Position numbers and translations under genes: made by a program
Part shown: positions 57,274-64,000 of the stretch, piece by piece
How positions within the stretch are numbered: position 1 is the first letter of the stretch
How the letters are laid out: the number at the start of each line of letters is the position of its first letter
Assembly (NCBI GenBank): GCA_019843655.1
Contig: JACDQD010000004.1
Coordinates: forward strand, 33,882,900-33,946,899
Direction: 5' to 3'
Source of the DNA: Lethocerus indicus
Taxonomy: Eukaryota > Arthropoda > Insecta > Hemiptera > Belostomatidae
Length of the DNA: 64,000 nucleotides
The notes under the pieces: model-generated
What the model was told of the DNA's origin: nothing
The model's database searches: none
Seen by the model: the letters and a program-made list of their open reading frames with translations, nothing else

Positions 57274-57940
57274 TTAACCCCTTAACTAACAGATTTTTTT
57301 GAAAAAAACCGGCTAAAAAAAATTTAGCCGTCCGATATTTAGGTAAATATCGGTGGCTATAGCCGTCGGTGCAAAATGACACGACGGGCCAAATGACGGC
57401 TATAGTTTTTTTTGCAAAAACTGTGGTCGAATGCGATAATTTTCACTTCCGAATATACAAGTTATAATCGATTTCGTCCGGAAGTCGTAAACAATTGAAA
57501 AAAAGTGTGTCTCCGAGCGAAAACGTCGGATAAAAAGTGTGCGGCTGACGACTGTTTAATTTCATCGTCATTCTTGCCGTCTTAATTAAATACTTTAACG
57601 TATCCATAACAGTATATCCTACAAAAAAAATTTTTCTTTTACGTAAAAAAAATACACTTTAGGACATTGTTTCGGCAAAAAAAAAAAATATAAAAAATAC
57701 GAAATATCTATTTTAGGATTTTGATTTTCGAAAAGCGGCTCAGAAGAGAAAGTGATGAATTACTACGGCAGTGATTCTGAAGATGGTTCAGAAGAAGATA
57801 TTGGAATGAGATGAGCGATTTCCGACCAAATCCATCTCCTCAAAGGGTTCGGATCAATATATTGATATATTTTTGTTCCGCCGAATAAGGCTATAGTCAA
57901 TTCTCGAATAAATGAGCGTTATTATAAGCTTACGAGACGA
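57274..57940. repeat. Dispersed repeat, copy 2, with TTAA at its left side
   Basis: The left flank reads TTAACCCCTTAACTAACAG, suggestive of a piggyBac-type end. Inside, an ATG at 57755 opens MNYYGSDSEDGSEEDIGMR and a stop, an acidic peptide like piggyBac N-termini. Confidence 0.7.
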
Positions 57941-58148
57941 TGTAAATATCGATAAAACGATCTTCTGTTTTTCTCCTCCGCCCTTCGCACTGTTGCTATT
58001 TTCAATTCTCAGATTATAATTCGAGCGCGAAAAATTATAGCGCGCGTAAAATGATGAACTCTGAGGGGTTGATGATGCCACGATATTTTTTTTTTTCTCG
58101 AATTTTCAACCGAATTTCTACTTACGAACGGAGTGGCGAAAAAATTAC

Positions 58149-58274
58149 CTGTGGTGTTCAACCTGTGTTTGATCTGTTGGGCGTTGTATATCTGCAGGAG
58201 GTCGTTACCGCCGAATTCGACGTCGTTCATCAGCGTGCAGTGTTCGAAAAAGTCGACCGGGAATGCGACCGTTC
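58149..58274 (-). CDS. UBR4: UBR4 exon 1 of this window
   Basis: Open, 42 codons; acceptor TTTACAG, donor [26 protein letters not shown] then [20 protein letters not shown]. This is among the most conserved parts of UBR4. Earlier exons must lie beyond the satellites, right of the window. Confidence 0.98.
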
Positions 58275-58424
58275 CTGTAAACGAGATTTTTAAAAAAAAA
58301 TCGTAAAAAACTGTCGCAAAATATGTCTGTGCATTACGATGGTAGTGTTTTAAAATTTGTACACAGTTTCGAATAAACTGTTCAGTCAACGGCACAGTCC
58401 GTTGTGATGATTACATTTTATTTT

Positions 58425-59045
58425 GGGCCTAAAAACCGCATTTTTGGGCCGATTTATTTTAAGTCACAATTTTGGACATAACACCCCATTTTAGGTCTTA
58501 AAAAACTCATTTCTGGGCCGGTTTCGGGCTTAAAAACACATTTTTGTACATAAAACCGAATTTTTGGGCTTGAAAAACGCATTTTTGCGTTCATTTCGCG
58601 CCAAATAACAGGATTTTGGGCCGGTTTCGGGCCTAAAAACCACATTTTTGGACATAAAACCGCATTTATGGGCTTAAAAACAGCATTATTGGACCGATTT
58701 ACGCCTGAAAACCGCATTTTTGGGCCAGTTTCGGGCTTAAAAACCACATTTTTGTACATAAAACCGAATTTTTGGGCTTGAAAAACGCATTTTTGGGTTC
58801 ATTTCGCGCCAAATAACAGGATTTTGGGCCGGTTTCGGGCCTAAAAACCACATTTTTGGACATAAAACCGCATTATTGGGCCGATTTACGCCTGAAAACC
58901 GCATTTTTGGGCCAGTTTCGGGCCTAAAAACCATATTTTTGGACAATAACCGCGTTTTGGGCCGATTTACGCCTGAAAACCGCATTTTGGGCCAGTTTCG
59001 GGCCTAAAAACCACATTTTTGGACAATAACCGCGTTTTTGGTCTT
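58425..59045 (-). repeat. AAAACCGCATTTTTGGGCC tandem repeat, reverse orientation
   Basis: Units of about 35-40 bp, with a higher-order block of about 180-190 bp seen twice (GGCTTGAAAAACGCATTTTT to GCCAGTTTCGGG). Orientation reverses at about 59045. Confidence 0.92.
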
Positions 59046-60236
59046 AACAACCGCATTTCTAGGGACCAAAATCGGCCCACAAAGGGTTTTTTAGGCCACA
59101 AATCGGCCAAAAAGGGGCTTTTTAGGTCTAAAACCGGCCCAAGAAGGAGATTTTTAAGTCCAAAATCGACCGAAAAGGGGCTTTATAGGTCCAAAATCGA
59201 CTCAAAAAGGGGCTTTTTAGGCCTAAAATCGACCGGAAAAGGGGCATTTTAGGCCCAAAATAGACCAAAAAAGGGGCATCTTAGGCCCCAAATCAACTAA
59301 AAAAGGGGCTTTTTAATCTCAAAATCGGCCAGAAAAGGAGCTTTTTAGCCCCAAAATCAGTCCAAAAGAGCCTTTTTAGGTACAAAATTGACCCAAAAAG
59401 GGGGTTTTTAGGCACAAAACCAGTCCAAAAAGAACCTTTTTAGGTACAAAATTGACCCAAAAAGGGGGTTTTTAGGCACGAAATCGACCCGAAAATGCGG
59501 TTTTTAGGCCCAAAATCGACCCAAAATGCGGTTTTTAGGCCCAAAATCGACCCGAAAATGCGGTTTTTAGGCCCAAAATCGACCCGAAAATGCGGTTTTT
59601 AGGCCCAAAAAAGCGGCTTTTAGACCCAAAAATGCGGTTTTTAAGCCCAAAATCGAACCGAAAATGCGGTTTTTAGGCCCAAAATCGACCCAAAAATGCG
59701 GTTTTTAGGCCCAAAATCGACCCAAAAATGCGGTTTTTAGACCCAAAAATGCGGTTTTTAAGCCCAAAATCGACCCGAAAATGCGGTTTTTAGGCCCAAA
59801 ATCGACCCGAAAATGCGGTTTTTAGGCCCAAAATCGACCCGAAAATGCGGTTTTTAGGCCCAAAATCGACCCGAAAATGCGGTTTTTAAGCCCAAAATCC
59901 TCCCAAAAATGCGGTTTTTTGACCCAAAAAAGCGGTTTTTAAGCCCAAAATCGACCCGAAAATGCGGTTTTAAGCCCAAAAATCGACCAAAAATGCGGTT
60001 TTTAGGCCCAAAATCGACCCAAAAATGCGGTTTTTAGGCCCAAAATCGACCCGAAAATGCGGTTTTTAGGCCCAAAAACCCGAAAATGCGGTTTTAAGGA
60101 CCCAAAATCGACCGAAAATGCGGTTTTAGGCCCAAAATCCCAAAATCGACCCGAAAATGCGGTTTTAGCCCAAAATCGACCGAAAATGCGGTTTTAGGCC
60201 CAAAATCGACCCAAAAATGCGGTTTTAAAAACCTGT
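59046..60236 (+). repeat. AAATGCGGTTTTTAGGCCC tandem repeat, forward orientation
   Basis: From 59480 onward the units are very uniform: CCAAAATCGACCCGAAAATG then CGGTTTTTAGGC, about 32 bp. 59046-59480 holds the GGGGCTTTTTAGG variant, as at 56.2 kb. Confidence 0.95.
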
Positions 60237-63200
60237 AAAAATTTTCGATTTCCGACCTCCTTTTAGGGGCAAGTGTAGCTCACATAAATACACTTGTGGG
60301 TGCAATATGGGGCCGATATCTGAAAATTTTCGAAAAACCTAAATTTTCGATTTCCGACCCCTCCTTTTAGGGGCAAGTGTAGCTCACATAAATACACTTG
60401 TGGGTGCAATATGGGGCCGATATCTGAAAATTTTCGAAAAACCTAAATTTTCGATTTCCGACCCTCCTTTTAGGGGCAAGTGTAGCTCACATAAATACAC
60501 TTGTGGGTGCAATATGGGGCCGATATCTGAAAATTTTCGAAAAACCTAAATTTTCGATTTCCACCCCTCCTTTTAGGGGCAAGTGTAGCTCACATAAATA
60601 CACTTGTGGGTGCAATATGGGGCCGATATCTGAAAATTTTCGAAAAACCTAAATTTTCGATTTTCGACCCCTCCTTTTAGGGGCAAGTGTAGCTCACATA
60701 AATACACTTGTGGGTGCAATATGGGGCCGATATCTGAAAATTTTCGAAAAACCTAAATTTTCGATTTCTCCTTTTAGGGGCAAGTGTAGCTCACATAAAT
60801 ACACTTGTGGGTGCAATATGGGGCCGATATCTGAAAATTTTCGAAAACCTAAATTTTCGATTTGACCCCCTCCTTTTAGGGGCAAGTGTAGCTCACATAA
60901 ATACACTTGTGGGTGCAATATGGGGCCGATATCTGAAAATTTTCGAAAAACCTAAATTTTCGATTTCCAAGCCCTCCTTTTAGGGACAAGTGTAGCTCAC
61001 ATAAATACACTTGTGGGTGCAATATGGGGCCGATATCTGAAAATTTTCGAAAAACCTAAATTTTCGATTTCCGACCCCTCCTTTTAGGGGCAAGTGTAGC
61101 TCACATAAATACACTTGTGGGTGCAATATGGGGCCGATATCTGAAAATTTTCGAAAAACCTAAATTTTTCGATTTCCAGGCCCTCCTTTTAGGGGCAAGT
61201 GTAGCTCACATAAATACACTTGTGGGTGCAATATGGGGCCGATATCTGAAAATTTTCGAAAAACCTTATTTTTCGATTTCAAGGCCCTCCTTTTAGGGGC
61301 AAGTGTAGCTCACATAAATACACTTGTGGGTGCAATATGGGGCCGATATCTGAAAATTTTCGAAAAACCTAAATTTTCGATTTCCGACCCCTCCTTTTAG
61401 GGGCAAGTGTAGCTCACATAAATACACTTGTGGGTGCAATATGGGGCCGATATCTGAAAATTTTCGAAAAACCTAAATTTTCGATTTCCAAGGCCCTCCT
61501 TTTAGGGGCAAGTGTAGCTCACATAAATACACTTGTGGGTGCAATATGGGGCCGATATCTGAAAATTTTCGAAAAACCTAAATTTTCGATTTCCACGCCC
61601 TCCTTTTAGGGGCAAGTGTAGCTCACATAAATACACTTGTGGGTGCAATATGGGGCCGATATCTGAAAATTTTCGAAAAACCTAAATTTTCGATTTCCAG
61701 GCCCTCCTTTTAGGGGCAAGTGTAGCTCACATAAATACACTTGTGGGTGCAATATGGGGCCGATATCTGAAAATTTTCGAAAAACCTAAATTTTCGATTT
61801 CCGACCCTCCTTTTAGGGGCAAGTGTAGCTCACATAAATACACTTGTGGGTGCAATATGGGGCCGATATCTGAAAATTTTCGAAAAACCTAAATTTTCGA
61901 TTTCCGAGCCCTCCTTTTAGGGGCAAGTGTAGCTCACATAAATACACTTGTGGGTGCAATATGGGGCCGATATCTGAAAATTTTCGAAAAACCTAAATTT
62001 TCGATTTCCGACCCTCCTTTTAGGGGCAAGTGTAGCTCACATAAATACACTTGTGGGTGCAATATGGGGCCGATATCTGAAAATTTTCGAAAAACCTAAT
62101 TTTCGATTTCCGACCCCTCCTTTTAGGGGCAAGTGTAGCTCACATAAATACACTTGTGGGTGCAATATGGGGCCGATATCTGAAAATTTTCGAAAAACCT
62201 AATTTTCGATTTCCGACCCCTCCTTTTAGGGGCAAGTGTAGCTCACATAAATACACTTGTGGGTGCAATATGGGGCCGATATCTGAAAATTTTCGAAAAA
62301 CCTAAATTTTCGATTTCCGACCCCTCCTTTTAGGGGCAAGTGTAGCTCACATAAATACACTTGTGGGTGCAATATGGGGCCGATATCTGAAAATTTTCGA
62401 AAAACCTAAATTTTCGATTTCCGACCCTCCTTTTAGGGGCAAGTGTAGCTCACATAAATACACTTGTGGGTGCAATATGGGGCCGATATCTGAAAATTTT
62501 CGAAAAACCTTAATTTTCGATTTCCGACCTCTCCTTTTAGGGGCAAGTGTAGCTCACATAAATACACTTGTGGGTGCAATATGGGGCCGATATCTGAAAA
62601 TTTTCGAAAAACCTAAATTTTCGATTTCCGACCCTCCTTTTAGGGGCAAGTGTAGCTCACATAAATACACTTGTGGGTGCAATATGGGGCCGATATCTGA
62701 AAATTTTCGAAAAACCTAAATTTTCGATTTCCGACCCTCCTTTTAGGGGCAAGTGTAGCTCACATAAATACACTTGTGGGTGCAATATGGGGCCGATATC
62801 TGAAAATTTTCGAAAAACCTAAATTTTCGATTTCCGACCCCTCCTTTTAGGGGCAAGTGTAGCTCACATAAATACACTTGTGGGTGCAATATGGGGCCGA
62901 TATCTGAAAATTTTCGAAAAACCTTATTTTTCGATTTCCGACCCCTCCTTTTAGGGGCAAGTGTAGCTCACATAAATACACTTGTGGGTGCAATATGGGG
63001 CCGATATCTGAAAATTTTCGAAAAACCTAAATTTTCGATTTCCGACCTCCTTTTAGGGGCAAGTGTAGCTCACATAAATACACTTGTGGGTGCAATATGG
63101 GGCCGATATCTGAAAATTTTCGAAAAACCTTATTTTTCGATTTCAAGGCCCTCCTTTTAGTGGCAAGTGTAGCTCAATTAAATACACTTGTGGGTGCAAT

Positions 63201-63245
63201 ATTGGGCCGATATCTGAAAATTTTCGAAAAAAATTTTCGATTTTC
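60237..63245 (+). repeat. 103-104-bp satellite, about 29 near-identical copies
   Basis: The unit starts AAGTGTAGCTCACATAAATA and goes through GCAATATGGGGCCGATATCT and GAAAATTTTCGAAAAACC to CCTCCTTTTAGGGGC. Only the short stretch between GATTTC and CCTCC varies (CGACC, CAAGG, CACG, CAGG, CGAG). The last copies (63.15 kb on) decay. Peptide frames seen across it are repeat artefacts. Confidence 0.98.
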
Positions 63246-63299
63246 CTTTTAAATGAAAACTAAAACATTTTTAGGGGGTAAATACACTTGTGGGTGCAA

Positions 63300-64000
63300 T
63301 ATGGGGCCCTATTTTGCGCCTAAAACGCATCCTTTTGGGCTGGTTTCACTAAAAATACACATTTTGGGCCATAAATACCGCATTTTAAGTTGATTTTGCG
63401 AATGGTATTTTTGGACTAAAACTGCATTTTTGGGCTGGTTTCAGGCTAAAATACACATTTTGGGCCTAAAACCGCATTTTTTTGATTTTTGCGCCTAAAA
63501 ATTTTGGGCCGATTTTGCGCCTAAAACTGCATTTTTGGGCTGGTTTCAGGCTAAAATACACATTTTGGGGCCTAAAACCGCATTTTTTGATTTTGCGCCT
63601 AAAACCGCATTTTTGGGCTGGTTTCAGCCTAAAATACATTTTTGGGCCTAAAACCGTATTTTTGGTATTTTGCACCTAAAACCTGCATTTTTGGGCTGGT
63701 TTCAGGCTAAAATACACATTTTGGGCCTAAAACCGCATTTTGGGCCGATTTTTGGTATTTTGGCCTAAAAAAACCGCATTTTGGCTGGTTTATGCATTTT
63801 TCTTAAAAACCGAATTTTTGGGCTGGTTTCAGGCTAAAATACGCACTTTTGGACCTAAAAACCGCATTTTTTGGCTGGTTTCGGACCCAAAATACACATT
63901 TTTGCTCCTAAAACTGCATTTTTGGGTCGATTTTGCGCCTAAAAACCGCATTTTTGGGCTGGTTTCGGACCCAAAATACACATTTTTGCTCCTAAAACCG
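63300..64000 (-). repeat. CCTAAAACCGCATTTTTGGGC tandem repeat, reverse orientation
   Basis: Units of about 35-40 bp alternate GATTTTGCGCCTAAAA and GGCTGGTTTCAGGCTAAAAT, with ACACATTTTGGGCC. The array continues past the window end. It mirrors the forward array at 59.05-60.24 kb across the 103-bp satellite. Confidence 0.93.

Larger units (their letters stand above)
28129..58274 (-). other. UBR4: UBR4 gene, central part (21 exons)
   Basis: Span of a split gene for UBR4 (p600; Drosophila poe), a giant UBR-box E3 ubiquitin ligase of about 5,000 residues that acts in N-degron recognition, proteostasis and membrane/neuronal functions (family knowledge). Exons in order align collinearly with the vertebrate protein from [12 protein letters not shown] to the Cys-rich QCHKC segment. 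Diagnostic strings include [40 protein letters not shown] and SDDEGSTAATDGSTLRTSP. The UBR box (upstream) and the C-terminal E3 module (downstream) are outside. Exons 1-10 (49-58 kb) are open with matching phases; most of exons 11-21 (28-44 kb) carry frameshifts. The 3' side ends at the N gap. Confidence 0.95.

Noticed and set aside
60694..63160. Frames such as MGPISENFRKT and HPQVYLCELHLPLKG
   Set aside because: Generated by the 103-bp satellite on either strand; no start context, no conservation beyond the DNA repeat.

Overview
This is eukaryotic, almost certainly metazoan, genomic DNA: coding sequence is split into small exons with GT/AG junctions, and about nine tenths of the window is introns, satellites and decayed DNA transposons. 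The recognisable genes are a Golgi alpha-mannosidase II, an isopentenyl-diphosphate isomerase, an Ala-rich cuticle-like protein and a large part of the giant E3 ligase UBR4. The cuticle-like protein plus mariner and piggyBac relics suggest an arthropod (or another ecdysozoan); the sequence does not let me name the species. I see no bacterial genes, no CRISPR array, no convincing tRNA or rRNA, and no intact transposase.

Layout, left to right. 1-10 kb, + strand: the C-terminal exons of alpha-mannosidase II (MAN2A type), whose introns hold piggyBac-type and mariner-type relics and a 257-bp tandem repeat. 10-15.7 kb: AT-rich non-coding DNA with a 115-bp tandem repeat. 15.76-16.50 kb, - strand: a single-exon IDI gene with one frameshift, whose TATA promoter and start codon are copied head-to-head to its right, forming a palindrome around 17.0 kb. 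18.0-19.7 kb: a GGTTTTTAGGC-type repeat that flips orientation at about 18.9 kb. 20.76-21.33 kb, - strand: the last exon of the Ala-rich cuticle-like gene. 21.3-28.0 kb: a 164-bp satellite running into a 100-N assembly gap (27988-28087).

28.1-58.3 kb, - strand: 21 recognisable exons of UBR4 (the Drosophila orthologue is poe/purity of essence), cut off by the gap at its 3' side and by satellite DNA at its 5' side. Its introns contain a second 164-bp satellite subfamily (38.1-42.1 kb), a 21-bp and a 22-bp minisatellite, palindromic foldback elements, mariner-type MITEs and piggyBac relics. 58.4-64 kb: a short GGTTTTTAGGC repeat in both orientations enclosing about 29 copies of a very homogeneous 103-104-bp satellite that carries a conserved hairpin.

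The three recognisable genes have unrelated jobs (Golgi N-glycan trimming, isoprenoid precursor synthesis, N-degron ubiquitylation), so this is a stretch of chromosome rather than a pathway cluster. A striking property is that UBR4 exons at 49-58 kb are all open with matching splice phases, while most coding exons at 2-44 kb carry one-base or few-base indels; uneven base quality in the assembly is the simplest explanation. The more biological observations are the duplicated IDI promoter palindrome, two cases where a tandem repeat starts at a 3' splice site, and the hairpin-bearing satellite.
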